Assembly (NCBI RefSeq): GCF_900111685.1
Contig: NZ_FOHX01000001.1
Coordinates: 124,001 to 188,000 of the forward strand
From: Nonomuraea wenchangensis
GTDB taxonomy: Bacteria > Actinomycetota > Actinomycetes > Streptosporangiales > Streptosporangiaceae
DNA length: 64,000 nt
Reading direction: 5' to 3'
The notes under the pieces are model-generated. The model did no database searches. It was not told the origin of the DNA and worked only from the letters and a program-made list of their open reading frames with translations. The translations under genes were made by a program, and so were the position numbers. Of this stretch, positions 7,480 to 15,723 are shown piece by piece (position 1 is the stretch's first letter; every line of letters begins with the position of its first letter).

Positions 7480-9148
7480 CCGCCGCGGCCGTCCTGGCCT
7501 CGGCCAGGACGGTCCGCTCCGCCTCCACCAGCCGCAGGCACGCGGCCGTCTCCTCCTCCACCCGCCGCTCGTCCCAGCCGAGCAGGCCGGCCATCAGCCG
7601 GGCGATCCGCGGCGCCGCCCGCTCGGCCAGCTCGCTCGACTCGATGAGCATCCTGGTGCGCCGGGCGAGCACGTCCTCGGCGTGCAGCGCGCCCTCGTGG
7701 GTGACGGCGTAGCAGACCTCGGCCCGCAGCCACGGACCGGGCTCGATCAGCGGCTCGGCGAGCGAACGGTCACGGGCGACGAGGGCGAGCACCTCCAGGG
7801 CGAGCGTGCCGTAGCGGCGGATGAGATGGCGTACGGTCTCGGGTTCGAGGTCGTGGTCCTCGGCCAGCCGCCCGGCGGCCGGCTCCAGCGCGGGCAGCCC
7901 GTCCGCGCCGACCAGCGGCAGCCGGTCGGTGACCGAGGCGGGCACGTCGTAGCCTTCGAGCGCGGCGTCGATCACGTCCCTGGCCATGATCCGGTAGGTC
8001 GTGTACTTGCCGCCGGCGATCGCCGCCAGGCCGGGCACCGGCACGTCCACCACGTGCTCCCGCGACAGCTTCGCGGTGGAGGAGTGCTTGTCGGCGGCCA
8101 CGAGCGGGCGCAGCCCGACGTAGAGGCCGACGACGTCCTCCCTGGTCAGCGGCCTGACCAGGACCTCGTTGGCGTGGTGGAGTATGTAGTCGACGTCCTC
8201 GCCGGTGGCGGTGGGCTCGGCGCGCTCGCCGTGCCAGTCGGTGTCGGTGGTGCCGACGATCCAGCGGCGCCCGGTCCACGGGATGATGAACAGCACGCTC
8301 TTCTCCGTGCGGATGATCAGGCCGGTCTGCGAGTCGATGGCCTCGCCCGGCACCATGATGTGCACGCCCTTCGACATCCTGACCTGGAAGGCGGGCTCGG
8401 CGCCGCCCGGCAGGCCGGTCACGGGGCCGGTCCACACGCCCGCGCACACCACCACGGCGTCGGCCGAGACGTCGATCTCGGCGCCGGTCTCCTCGTCGCG
8501 GACGCGCGCGCCGACCACGCGCTCGCCGAACTCGTCCCTGTTCAGCGCCACCACCGACGTACGGGTGGCGATGGTGGCGCCGTGCGCGGCGGCGGTGCGG
8601 GCCAGGGCGAGGGTGAAGCGGGCGTCGTCCACCTGCGCGTCGTAGTAGATGACGCCGCCGCTCAGCACGTCGGTCCGCAGGCCGGGCACCAGGCGGCGGG
8701 CCGCCTTCGGCGACAGGTTGCGGTGCCGGGGCATCGGATGGCGCACGCCCTCAAGGGCGTCGTACAAGGTCAGGCCGGCCGCCACGTACGGCTGCTCGAT
8801 CATCCGGTTGCGCACCGGGTACAGGAACGTGACCGGCCGCACCAGGTGCGGGGCCAGCCGCGCGACCAGCAGGTCGCGCTCCTTCAGCGCCTCGCGCACC
8901 AGCTTGAAGTCGAACTGCTCCAGGTAGCGCAGCCCGCCGTGGATCAGCTTGCTGGACCGGCTCGACGTGCCGGCCGCGAGGTCACGGCTCTCCACGAGGG
9001 CGACCCGCAGCCCGCGCGAGGCCGCGTCCAGGGCCGCGCCCGCCCCCGTCACCCCGCCGCCCACCACCAGGACGTCGAAGGTCTGCGCCCGGAGCCGGTC
9101 GAGGCACTCCTGGCGGTCACGCGCGTCGAGCGCCCCGGTGATTCCCAT
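7469..9148 (-). CDS. glpD: Aerobic glycerol-3-phosphate dehydrogenase
   Basis: This 559-residue flavoprotein oxidises sn-glycerol 3-phosphate to dihydroxyacetone phosphate and passes electrons to quinone at the membrane. The FAD Rossmann motif 'VVGGGVTGAGAALDAASRG' starts near residue 28. 'SSRSSKLIHGGLRYLEQ' and 'WTGRRWIVGTTDTDW' are GlpD signatures, and the C-terminal cap domain runs to the end. Length matches the family. It is divergent from glpF-glpK with a 103-base shared control region, so glycerol import, phosphorylation and oxidation are probably co-regulated. Confidence 0.95.
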   Translation of the reverse strand: MGITGALDARDRQECLDRLRAQTFDVLVVGGGVTGAGAALDAASRGLRVALVESRDLAAGTSSRSSKLIHGGLRYLEQFDFKLVREALKERDLLVARLAPHLVRPVTFLYPVRNRMIEQPYVAAGLTLYDALEGVRHPMPRHRNLSPKAARRLVPGLRTDVLSGGVIYYDAQVDDARFTLALARTAAAHGATIATRTSVVALNRDEFGERVVGARVRDEETGAEIDVSADAVVVCAGVWTGPVTGLPGGAEPAFQVRMSKGVHIMVPGEAIDSQTGLIIRTEKSVLFIIPWTGRRWIVGTTDTDWHGERAEPTATGEDVDYILHHANEVLVRPLTREDVVGLYVGLRPLVAADKHSSTAKLSREHVVDVPVPGLAAIAGGKYTTYRIMARDVIDAALEGYDVPASVTDRLPLVGADGLPALEPAAGRLAEDHDLEPETVRHLIRRYGTLALEVLALVARDRSLAEPLIEPGPWLRAEVCYAVTHEGALHAEDVLARRTRMLIESSELAERAAPRIARLMAGLLGWDERRVEEETAACLRLVEAERTVLAEARTAAAVML

Positions 9149-9251
9149 CGCCTTGTTCTCACTTTTCGTAACTGATCACATTCGCACTGTATGCCTTCCC
9201 TGGAAGGGGGAAGGCTCACCTACCGGAGAAGGAGCCCGGGAAGGGGACGGG
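9149..9251. promoter_or_regulatory. Divergent glpD / glpFK control region with hairpin
   Basis: This 103-base spacer must hold promoters for both directions. An inverted repeat with 8-base arms, GCCTTCCC (9193-9200) and GGGAAGGC (9208-9215), lies 36 bases before the glpF start. It could be an operator or a leader hairpin. The less GC-rich patch at 9158-9190 is the likely core promoter zone. I could not identify a regulator site by name; a GylR/IclR-type regulator is expected from related operons, but none is encoded in this window. Confidence 0.4.
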
Positions 9252-10049
9252 GTGACGATTAACAGGACGTTGGCCGGCGAGATGATCGCCGAGTTCGCCG
9301 GGACGATGGTGCTCATCGTGTTCGGCGTGGGCGTCGTCGCCCAGGTGATCGCGGCCGAGCTCGGCAACCACGACAGCATCGCCTGGTCCTGGGGCATCGG
9401 GGTCGCGCTCGGCGTCTACGTCGCAGGCCGCACCACGGGCGCGCACCTCAACCCGGCGGTGACGCTGGGGTTCGCCGTCTTCCGCGGGTTCGAGTGGCAC
9501 AAGGTGATGCCGTACGTGGTGGCGCAGACCGCGGGCGCCTTCGTCGGCGCGCTGCTGATCCGCTGGAACTACACCGAGGTGCTCTCCGCCGTCGATCCCG
9601 GGCACACGCTCAAGACGCAACTGGTGTTCTCGACGCTGCCGGGCAACGGCACGCTCCCGGTCGGCCAATGGGGCGCGCTGCGCGACCAGATCATCGGCAC
9701 GGCCGTGCTGCTCTTCGTCATCTTCGCGCTGTCCGACACCCGCAACATGGCCCCGGGCGCGAACATGGGCCCGTTCGTCATCGGCCTGCTCATCGTCGGC
9801 ATCGGCATGGCGCTCGGCGCCGACGCCGGCTACGCGATCAACCCGGCCCGCGACTTCGGGCCGCGCCTGGCGAGCTTCCTCACCGGCTACCGCGGCGCCT
9901 GGCGCGACCAGTACGGCGACCTCTACTTCTGGGTGCCCATCGTGGGCCCGCTGATCGGCGGGGTGATCGGCGCGGGCCTCTACCAGGTGCTCATCGCCCG
10001 CCACCTCCCCCGTGACGAGGACCGCGACACCGTCAAGCCGTCCGACTAG
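9252..10049 (+). CDS. glpF: Glycerol facilitator (aquaglyceroporin)
   Basis: This 265-residue MIP-family channel has both NPA boxes: 'HLNPAVTLG' (NPA 67-69) and '[10 protein letters not shown]' (NPA 197-199). The Asp directly after the second NPA-Arg (NPARD) is the mark of glycerol-conducting members rather than strict water channels. Six hydrophobic segments flank the two half-helices. GTG 9252 is chosen because the protein then begins just before the first membrane helix and a purine-rich GAAGGGGACG precedes it. It ends 10 bases before glpK, making one transcript for glycerol entry and trapping. Confidence 0.93.
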   Translation: MTINRTLAGEMIAEFAGTMVLIVFGVGVVAQVIAAELGNHDSIAWSWGIGVALGVYVAGRTTGAHLNPAVTLGFAVFRGFEWHKVMPYVVAQTAGAFVGALLIRWNYTEVLSAVDPGHTLKTQLVFSTLPGNGTLPVGQWGALRDQIIGTAVLLFVIFALSDTRNMAPGANMGPFVIGLLIVGIGMALGADAGYAINPARDFGPRLASFLTGYRGAWRDQYGDLYFWVPIVGPLIGGVIGAGLYQVLIARHLPRDEDRDTVKPSD

Positions 10050-10059
10050 GGAGTACGAC

Positions 10060-11568
10060 ATGCCTGACTTCGTGGGCGCCGTGGACCAGGGCACGACGAG
10101 TACCCGCTTCATGATCTTCGACCGGGAGGGCGCCGAGGTCGCGAAGTTCCAGTTCGAGCACGAGCAGATCATGCCGAGGGCGGGCTGGGTGGAGCACAAC
10201 CCCATCGAGATCTGGACCCGGACCGCCGCCGTGATCCAGACGACGCTCCAGCGCTCCGGGCTGCACGACAGCGACCTCGCGGCGATCGGCCTCACCAACC
10301 AGCGCGAGACCACCGTCGTGTGGGACCGGCGCACCGGACGGCCCTACTACAACGCCATCGTCTGGCAGGACACCCGCACCGACGAGATCGCCGCCGCGCT
10401 GGATCGGGACGGCCGGGGCCAGGTCATCCGCGACCGTACGGGGCTGCGGCCTGAGGCGTACTTCTCGGGCGGCAAGATCCAGTGGATCCTGGAGAACGTC
10501 GAAGGCGTGCGCGAGGCGGCCGAGCGCGGCGAGGCCGCCTTCGGCACCACCGACACCTGGACGCTGTGGAACCTGACCGGCGGGCGCAACGGCGGCGTGC
10601 ACATCACCGACGTGACCAACGCCAGCCGGACCATGCTGATGGACCTCGACACGCTCGACTGGGACGACGAGCTGCTGTCGTTCTTCGGCGTGCCGCGCGC
10701 GATGCTGCCGGAGATCCGCCCGTCGTCCGACCCCTCCGCCTACGGCACCACCTTCCGCTACGGCCCGCTCGGCGGCGAGGTGCCGATCACCGCGATCCTC
10801 GGCGACCAGCAGGCCGCCACCGTCGGCCAGGTCTGCTTCTCGCCCGGCGAGGCCAAGAACACCTACGGCACCGGCAACTTCCTGCTGCTCAACACCGGCA
10901 CCGAGCGGGTGCGCTCGGAGAGCGGCCTGCTCACCACCGTCGCGTACAAGTTCGGCGACCAGCCGGCCGTCTTCGCGCTGGAGGGCTCCATCGCGGTCAC
11001 CGGCTCGGCCGTGCAGTGGCTGCGCGACCAGTTGGGCGTCATCACCACGGCGGCGCAGAGCGAGACGCTGGCGCGGCAGGTGGCCGACAACGGCGGCCTG
11101 TACTTCGTCCCGGCCTTCTCGGGGTTGTTCGCGCCGTACTGGCGGGCCGACGCGCGCGGTGCGATCGTCGGGCTGTCGCGCTACAACACCTCCGCCCATC
11201 TCGCGCGGGCCACGCTGGAGGCCATCTGCTACCAGAGCCGCGACGTCGTCGAGGCCATGCAGCGCGACTCCGGGGTGGTGCTGGACGTGCTCCGGGTGGA
11301 CGGCGGCGTGACCGCGAACGCCCTGTGCATGCAGCTCCAGTCCGACATCCTCGGCGTGCCGGTGAGCCGGCCGGTGGTGGCGGAGACGACCGCGCTCGGG
11401 GCGGCGTACGCGGCGGGGCTGGCGGTGGGCTACTGGCGCGACCAGGAGGAGCTGCGCTCCCACTGGGCCGAGGACCGCCGGTGGGAGCCCACGTGGAGCC
11501 CTGAGCAGCGCGAGCGCGGGTACGCCGGCTGGAAGAAGGCGGTCTCCAAGTCCTTCGACTGGCTCTGA
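10060..11568 (+). CDS. glpK: Glycerol kinase
   Basis: This 502-residue FGGY-family kinase phosphorylates glycerol to sn-glycerol 3-phosphate. The N-terminal phosphate loop '[10 protein letters not shown]' begins at residue 7. '[12 protein letters not shown]' and the C-terminal '[20 protein letters not shown]' are GlpK signatures, and the length is the family norm. ATG 10060 is preferred over an upstream in-frame ATG at 10012, which lies inside glpF and has no ribosome binding site; AGGGAG lies just ahead of 10060. The product feeds GlpD encoded on the other strand. Confidence 0.95.
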   Translation: MPDFVGAVDQGTTSTRFMIFDREGAEVAKFQFEHEQIMPRAGWVEHNPIEIWTRTAAVIQTTLQRSGLHDSDLAAIGLTNQRETTVVWDRRTGRPYYNAIVWQDTRTDEIAAALDRDGRGQVIRDRTGLRPEAYFSGGKIQWILENVEGVREAAERGEAAFGTTDTWTLWNLTGGRNGGVHITDVTNASRTMLMDLDTLDWDDELLSFFGVPRAMLPEIRPSSDPSAYGTTFRYGPLGGEVPITAILGDQQAATVGQVCFSPGEAKNTYGTGNFLLLNTGTERVRSESGLLTTVAYKFGDQPAVFALEGSIAVTGSAVQWLRDQLGVITTAAQSETLARQVADNGGLYFVPAFSGLFAPYWRADARGAIVGLSRYNTSAHLARATLEAICYQSRDVVEAMQRDSGVVLDVLRVDGGVTANALCMQLQSDILGVPVSRPVVAETTALGAAYAAGLAVGYWRDQEELRSHWAEDRRWEPTWSPEQRERGYAGWKKAVSKSFDWL

Positions 11569-11596
11569 CGGCGAACCGCGGCGGGTGAGGGCGCGT

Positions 11597-11628
11597 ATCT
11601 CAGGCCGTACGCATCTCAGGCCGTACGC
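11597..11628. repeat. Perfect 16-base tandem duplication
   Basis: ATCTCAGGCCGTACGC occurs twice back to back (11597-11612 and 11613-11628) and is followed by a further ATC. It lies in the 84-base gap between glpK and the AhpD-like gene, 25 bases before the TTG start. It looks like a recent slippage duplication; it might also duplicate a regulator site. Confidence 0.85.
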
Positions 11629-11652
11629 ATCCGCGAAGCCGGGAGGACCGCA

Positions 11653-12135
11653 TTGCCGCACGCGCCGCGCATCATGATCGGTGAGGTGACACCGGACGTC
11701 TCCAGCGCCATGGACGCCCTGCACGAGGCCGCCTTCGCCGCGGCCGACGCGGCGGGCGTCGAGCCGGAGCTGCTGCAGCTCGTGAAGATCCGCGCGTCCC
11801 AGATCAACGGCTGCTCGCTCTCGCTCGGCCGGCACGTACGGGACGCCCGCGCGACCGGCCAGAGCGAGCAGCGCATCCGCGACACCCGGGCCTGGCGCAA
11901 CAGCAAGGTGCTCACGCGGCGGGAGCAGGCGGCGCTGTCGCTGACGGAGGCGATCACCCTGGTCTTCGCCGGTCAGGTGCCCGACACGGTGTACGCCGAG
12001 GCGGCCCGCGTCTTCGACGAGACCCAGCTCGCCGCGCTGATCTGGGCCGCGACCGTGATCAACGCGCGCAACCGGATCGCGGTCGCCACCCGCCTGGAGG
12101 GCAGCGGCGCGCCCCCTGCCGCCGCCGCGAGCTGA
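11653..12135 (+). CDS. Carboxymuconolactone decarboxylase / AhpD-like protein lacking the second CxxC cysteine
   Basis: This 160-residue AhpD-like protein has the family core 'RASQINGC' followed by a basic 'RHVRDARATG' and 'TRREQAALSLTEAITL'. Canonical members carry C-x-x-C as a redox pair. Here the motif is C54-S-L-S57, so one cysteine is missing although the neighbouring His (H61) remains. It therefore probably cannot act as a disulfide-shuttling peroxidase, and a decarboxylase-like or non-redox role is more likely. The TTG start at 11653 is supported by GGGAGG with good spacing. The 3' end lies 2 bases from the convergent SDR gene. Confidence 0.82.
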   Translation: MPHAPRIMIGEVTPDVSSAMDALHEAAFAAADAAGVEPELLQLVKIRASQINGCSLSLGRHVRDARATGQSEQRIRDTRAWRNSKVLTRREQAALSLTEAITLVFAGQVPDTVYAEAARVFDETQLAALIWAATVINARNRIAVATRLEGSGAPPAAAAS

Positions 12136-12137
12136 CG

Positions 12138-12881
12138 CTAGTGAGGCCGGCGGGCGAGCCAGTCGCGGTAGGTGGTGGCGGCGATGACGGCGCCGCGGCC
12201 GGCGACGAGGGCGTGGCCCTTGGCGGCGGCGTACAGTCCGGCGTCCTCGTCGGTGACGACGGCGCGGCGGTCGCCGCGGGCGTCGAGGGTGATCCGGCCC
12301 AGCTCGTCCAGCGGGAACACCTCGGGGCCCGCGAGGTCGATCGTGCCGTTCAGCGGCGCGCCCACGACGACGCCGGCGACCACCCGGGCGACCTCGTCCC
12401 CGGCCACCGGCTGCAGGAGGGTGGGGGGCAGGCGGACGGTGTGCTCGTCGGACGTCCAGGACAGCACCGTGTCGATGAACTCGAAGAACTGCGTGGAGCG
12501 CACGATCGAGTAGGGCACCGGCCCGGCCTTGAGGAGGTCCTCCTGCAGCACCTTCGACCGGTAGTAGGCCAGGCCGGGCACCTGGTCGGCGCCCACGATG
12601 GACAGGATGACCGCGTGGCCGACACCGGCGGAGCCGGCGGCGGCCAGCAGGTGGCCCATGGTGGCGCGGAAGAAGGCGGGTGAGGTGTCGTCGAAGGCCG
12701 GCGGCTTGGTCAGGTCGACCACGACGTCCGCGCCCGCCAGCGCCTCCGGCAGGCCCCGCCCGCTCAGCAGGTCGACGCCGGTGGAGCGCGAGCGCGACAC
12801 CGCCTCGTGGCCGGCCTCGGTCAGCAGCCCGACCACGCGGGATCCGATGAGGCCGGACCCGCCGATGACGACGATCCTCAT
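12138..12881 (-). CDS. NmrA-like SDR family oxidoreductase (paralogue of 4582-5334)
   Basis: This 247-residue protein begins at the Rossmann loop 'VIGGSGLIGSRVV'. 'AYYRSKVLQEDLL', 'STQFFEFIDTVL' and the ending 'ATTYRDWLARRPH' closely parallel the other copy in this window ('VSYRDWLARDPAR'). ATG 12881 is chosen because the protein then begins at the nucleotide loop and GGGAGG lies 12 bases upstream; an in-frame start at 13010 would add 43 unrelated residues. A NAD(P)-linked reductase role is likely, with substrate unknown. It diverges from the phospholipase D-like gene across 144 bases. Confidence 0.82.
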   Translation of the reverse strand: MRIVVIGGSGLIGSRVVGLLTEAGHEAVSRSRSTGVDLLSGRGLPEALAGADVVVDLTKPPAFDDTSPAFFRATMGHLLAAAGSAGVGHAVILSIVGADQVPGLAYYRSKVLQEDLLKAGPVPYSIVRSTQFFEFIDTVLSWTSDEHTVRLPPTLLQPVAGDEVARVVAGVVVGAPLNGTIDLAGPEVFPLDELGRITLDARGDRRAVVTDEDAGLYAAAKGHALVAGRGAVIAATTYRDWLARRPH

Positions 12882-13025
12882 GTGCGGCAGCCTCCCTGAA
12901 TCCCCCGGCGGCACTGCGTCCACCTTAGACCTCCTTGACAAAAACCCTCGACAGGCGCTCACCATGATCTCGACAACGGCGACGTCTGGCCGGGCAGCGT
13001 CACCTCCCACGACGAAGGAGTCACC

Positions 13026-14264
13026 GTGACAGCAGTGAGACCCCCAGTCGCCATCCTCCTCGCGTTATGCCTGGCCCTCACGCCGGCCGCCCCCGCCGGG
13101 GCCGCGGTCAGCGGGCCGCCCGTCATCGACGCCCCGGTGTTCAACGACCCGACCTCGGACTCGGGCGTCGCCCACAGTCCGAGCGCCCGGCAGTCGGCCG
13201 TCATGGACCAGCTCATCAGGCTCATCAAGGCGGTGCCCGCGGGCGGCGAGATCCGCTTCGCCATGCACCAGTTCGTCCCCGGCGACCGGTCGAGCGAGGT
13301 CGCCGCGGAGCTGGCCGCCGCGCACGCCAGGGGCGCCGGGGTGCAGGTCATACTCGACAGCCAGGACGACGGCCGCAACGACGCCGTCTTCGCCCAGCTC
13401 AGCGCCGCCCTCGGCACCACCGAGACGGCCCGGTCGTGGGCCGTGCGCTGTGAGTACCCCGACGAGAGCGCCGACCGGGGCTGCATCGCCAGGGACTACC
13501 TGCACGCCAAGTTCGCGACGTTCTCCAGCGTGGTGGCAGGGGGTGTGACGTACCCGAAGGTCGTCTTCCAGACCTCGTCCAACCTGTCGGACTGGTACCT
13601 CTACAACTCCTACAACGACAGCTTCACGGTCAGCGACGCCGTGACCTACGACGGGTACGTCACCTACTTCAACGACCTGCGGGCCCGGCGCATGCGGCCC
13701 GTCGACCCGGACTACTTCTGGACGACCCCGACGGGAACGGCGTACAAGGCCCACTTCTTCCCGCGCAGTTCCTCCAGCGGCGACCCGATCGCCAACGTGC
13801 TGAAGCTGGTCAAGTGCAGTTACAAGGACGCCGGGGGCGTCACCCGCCAGACCGACATCCGCCTGGCGCTGACCGCCTTCAACTACAACCGCAAGGCGAT
13901 CGTGGACGAGTTGCTGCGGCTGCGCGGCGAGAACTGCTGGATCGACGTCGTCTACTACGACGGCACCGGCGTCACCTCCTACATCAGGGACCGCCTCGCC
14001 GAACGGGCCTCTAACGGCAAGTATCTCCAGGTCACGCCGTGCCGCTTCACGGTGGGCGACCGTTCGGTGGTGACCCACACCAAGATCATGATGATCGACG
14101 GGTTCTACGACGACGACCTCACGCCGCGCGTCTACACCGGCAGCGCGAACTTCACGACGCTGGAGAACTCCGACGACTCCATGCTGCGGATCGCCGGCCG
14201 CGACGTGCACGACCAGTACCTGTCGTGGTTCTACGGCCTGCGCCGCGCCTGCGGCGGGCCCTGA
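13026..14264 (+). CDS. Secreted phospholipase D-like protein
   Basis: This 412-residue protein has a Sec signal peptide (about 1-27, hydrophobic 'AILLALCLALTPAAPAGA', cleavage near AGA/AV). Two phosphodiesterase half-sites are visible: H160-x-K162 with 'TSSNLSDW' downstream, and H351-T-K353 with D358 and then 'TGSANFT'. The second matches HxKxxxxD fully; the first lacks the Asp six residues after Lys, yet both keep the Ser/Asn-containing partner motif. It should act outside the cell on phosphodiester bonds of lipid or nucleic acid. Four cysteines suit an exported protein. The GTG start at 13026 has GAAGGAG upstream. Confidence 0.85.
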   Translation: MTAVRPPVAILLALCLALTPAAPAGAAVSGPPVIDAPVFNDPTSDSGVAHSPSARQSAVMDQLIRLIKAVPAGGEIRFAMHQFVPGDRSSEVAAELAAAHARGAGVQVILDSQDDGRNDAVFAQLSAALGTTETARSWAVRCEYPDESADRGCIARDYLHAKFATFSSVVAGGVTYPKVVFQTSSNLSDWYLYNSYNDSFTVSDAVTYDGYVTYFNDLRARRMRPVDPDYFWTTPTGTAYKAHFFPRSSSSGDPIANVLKLVKCSYKDAGGVTRQTDIRLALTAFNYNRKAIVDELLRLRGENCWIDVVYYDGTGVTSYIRDRLAERASNGKYLQVTPCRFTVGDRSVVTHTKIMMIDGFYDDDLTPRVYTGSANFTTLENSDDSMLRIAGRDVHDQYLSWFYGLRRACGGP

Positions 14265-14357
14265 CCCGTCCACGCCCTGACATGTCCTGACCTGCCCTGA
14301 CCGTCGTGTCAACCTGCCGGAGGGACCGGGGTGGTCGCGTGCGATGATGGCGGCGCC

Positions 14358-15005
14358 ATGTCGCTCGCCGCATCAGCCGCCGCCGGGTCCACCGGCAGGC
14401 CTGCCGCCGGGCCGGCCTCGGGGCCGGCCGGCTTCGCGCTGCGCGCGCTTCGGGCCGCCGTCTTCGCGGCGGTCTCGCTGCTGCTCGGCCTGGTGGCCCA
14501 CCTGCTGGCGGGCGGTCCGGTGGCGGCGGGCTGGCTGCTGCCGGCCTGGGGCGTCGCGTTCGGTCCCGCTTACCTGCTGGCGGGGCGCGAACGTACGCTG
14601 CCGGTCATCGTGGCGACGCTGGCGGTCGCGCAGGTCGCGCTGCACCTGCTGTTCTCCTCTGCGCACGCCGTGGAGGCGGCGGTCGCCGGGCACCCGCACG
14701 CGGGCCACGCGGGCCACGCCGCGCAGACCGGGCTCGTGCCGGACGCCGGCATGCTGGTCATGCACGCCTGGGCGGTCCTGCTGGCCGCGACCTGGCTGGC
14801 CCGCGGCGAGGCGGCACTCTGGGCGGTGCTGCGCCGGCTGGCCGTACGGCTGTTCGCCGTGGTCGTCGCCGTCATCGTCCCGGCCGTCCGCCCTCTGATC
14901 ACCGCGCCGGTGCGGGAGCCGGTGGCCCCGCGGCCGGTTCTGCTCGGGCATGAGATGGGCCGGCGCGGCCCGCCCTTCGGCCGCGCCGTCACCGCGTCCG
15001 CCTGA
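14358..15005 (+). CDS. Small membrane protein with His-rich loop, copper/haem locus
   Basis: This 215-residue protein has four to five hydrophobic segments (about 33-52, 55-75, 80-98, 128-150 and 155-180). A loop near residue 110 reads 'HPHAGHAGHAA', a possible metal-binding patch. I cannot assign a family by sequence alone. A transmembrane protein of unknown function accompanies the PCu(A)C chaperone and DyP peroxidase genes in the Streptomyces Sco/ECuC/DtpA locus, and this gene occupies the equivalent place. ATG 14358 is chosen over GTG 14331, although neither has a strong ribosome binding site. A role in copper handling is inference. Confidence 0.6.
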   Translation: MSLAASAAAGSTGRPAAGPASGPAGFALRALRAAVFAAVSLLLGLVAHLLAGGPVAAGWLLPAWGVAFGPAYLLAGRERTLPVIVATLAVAQVALHLLFSSAHAVEAAVAGHPHAGHAGHAAQTGLVPDAGMLVMHAWAVLLAATWLARGEAALWAVLRRLAVRLFAVVVAVIVPAVRPLITAPVREPVAPRPVLLGHEMGRRGPPFGRAVTASA

Positions 15006-15007
15006 CC

Positions 15008-15139
15008 CGCTCCGCGGAGCGCGTCCGGCCGGTCCGTTCTCCTGTCACGCCCCTGGTCGAGGGGTGTCCCCGGCGTGCCCGCCCTGTTGTGGCGGGCGCT
15101 GGGGCGCAGCAGTCTGTCATCGTTCCGGCTTGAGCCGGA
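15008..15139. promoter_or_regulatory. Leader of the PCu(A)C/DyP operon with three inverted repeats
   Basis: Three symmetric elements lie between the membrane protein and the copper chaperone. A 14-base palindrome CGCTCCGCGGAGCG at 15008-15021 follows the stop codon. A hairpin has arms GCCCGCC (15077-15083) and GGCGGGC (15091-15097). A 16-base palindrome TCCGGCT-TG-AGCCGGA occupies 15124-15139. The first two could end the upstream transcript; the last, 14 bases before the start, looks like an operator. None matches a CsoR or CopY site that I can recognise. Confidence 0.35.
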
Positions 15140-15153
15140 TGAAGGGCTTTGTC

Positions 15154-15723
15154 ATGTTCTCGCGTATCACCGTCGCCGGCCTCGCCGTCGTCGTGCTCAC
15201 CGCCTGCGGCGGCGCGCCGCAGCAGGCCGCGCCGGCCGTTCCCGCCGCCGCCACCACTCCCCCGGCCGCGCAGGCCGGGCCCGCGCTCTCCATCACCGAT
15301 CCCTGGGTCAAGACCGCGAAGAAGGGCATGAGCGCCGCCTTCGGCACCCTGGTCAACAACTCCGGCACGGACGTGGTCGTGATGTCGGCCGCCACGCCGC
15401 TGTCGCCGAAGGTCGAGCTGCACGAGGTGGCGGAGTCGGCGGGCAAGTCGGTCATGCGGCCCAAGGAAGGCGGTTTCGTGATCCCCGCGCACGGCAGCCA
15501 CGAGCTCAAGCCGGGCGGCGACCACATCATGCTCATGGGCCTCGCCCAGGAGGTACGGCCCGGCGACGAGATCAGCTTCACCCTCACGCTGGAGGACGGC
15601 GGCACGTTCGACTTCACGGCGCTCGGCAAGGACTTCGCCGGGGCCAAGGAGGACTATCAGCCCGGCATGGACATGGACGCCCATGGCGAATCGGGCGCCG
15701 ATCAAGGCGGCGAGCATGGGTGA
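15154..15723 (+). CDS. PCu(A)C copper chaperone lipoprotein
   Basis: This 189-residue exported protein has a lipoprotein signal: a hydrophobic run ending 'VVVLTAC', with Cys as the lipidation site. An Ala/Pro linker leads to a PCu(A)C domain with 'VELHEVAESAGKSVMRP' and 'GGDHIMLMGL'. Its Cu(I) ligands are His and Met residues; the family's first HxM reads H-E-V here. A Met/His-rich tail ('GMDMDAHGES') may add copper sites. Such chaperones deliver copper to cytochrome oxidase or other exported enzymes. ATG 15154 has GAAGGG at good spacing, while an in-frame ATG at 15139 does not. Its stop overlaps the DyP start. Confidence 0.88.
   Translation: MFSRITVAGLAVVVLTACGGAPQQAAPAVPAAATTPPAAQAGPALSITDPWVKTAKKGMSAAFGTLVNNSGTDVVVMSAATPLSPKVELHEVAESAGKSVMRPKEGGFVIPAHGSHELKPGGDHIMLMGLAQEVRPGDEISFTLTLEDGGTFDFTALGKDFAGAKEDYQPGMDMDAHGESGADQGGEHG

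Noticed and set aside
12935..12968. Consensus -35 TTGACA (12935-12940) as promoter of the phospholipase D-like gene.
   Set aside because: No acceptable -10 lies 16-19 bases downstream; CATGAT at 12963-12968 is 22 bases away, so I do not call a promoter.
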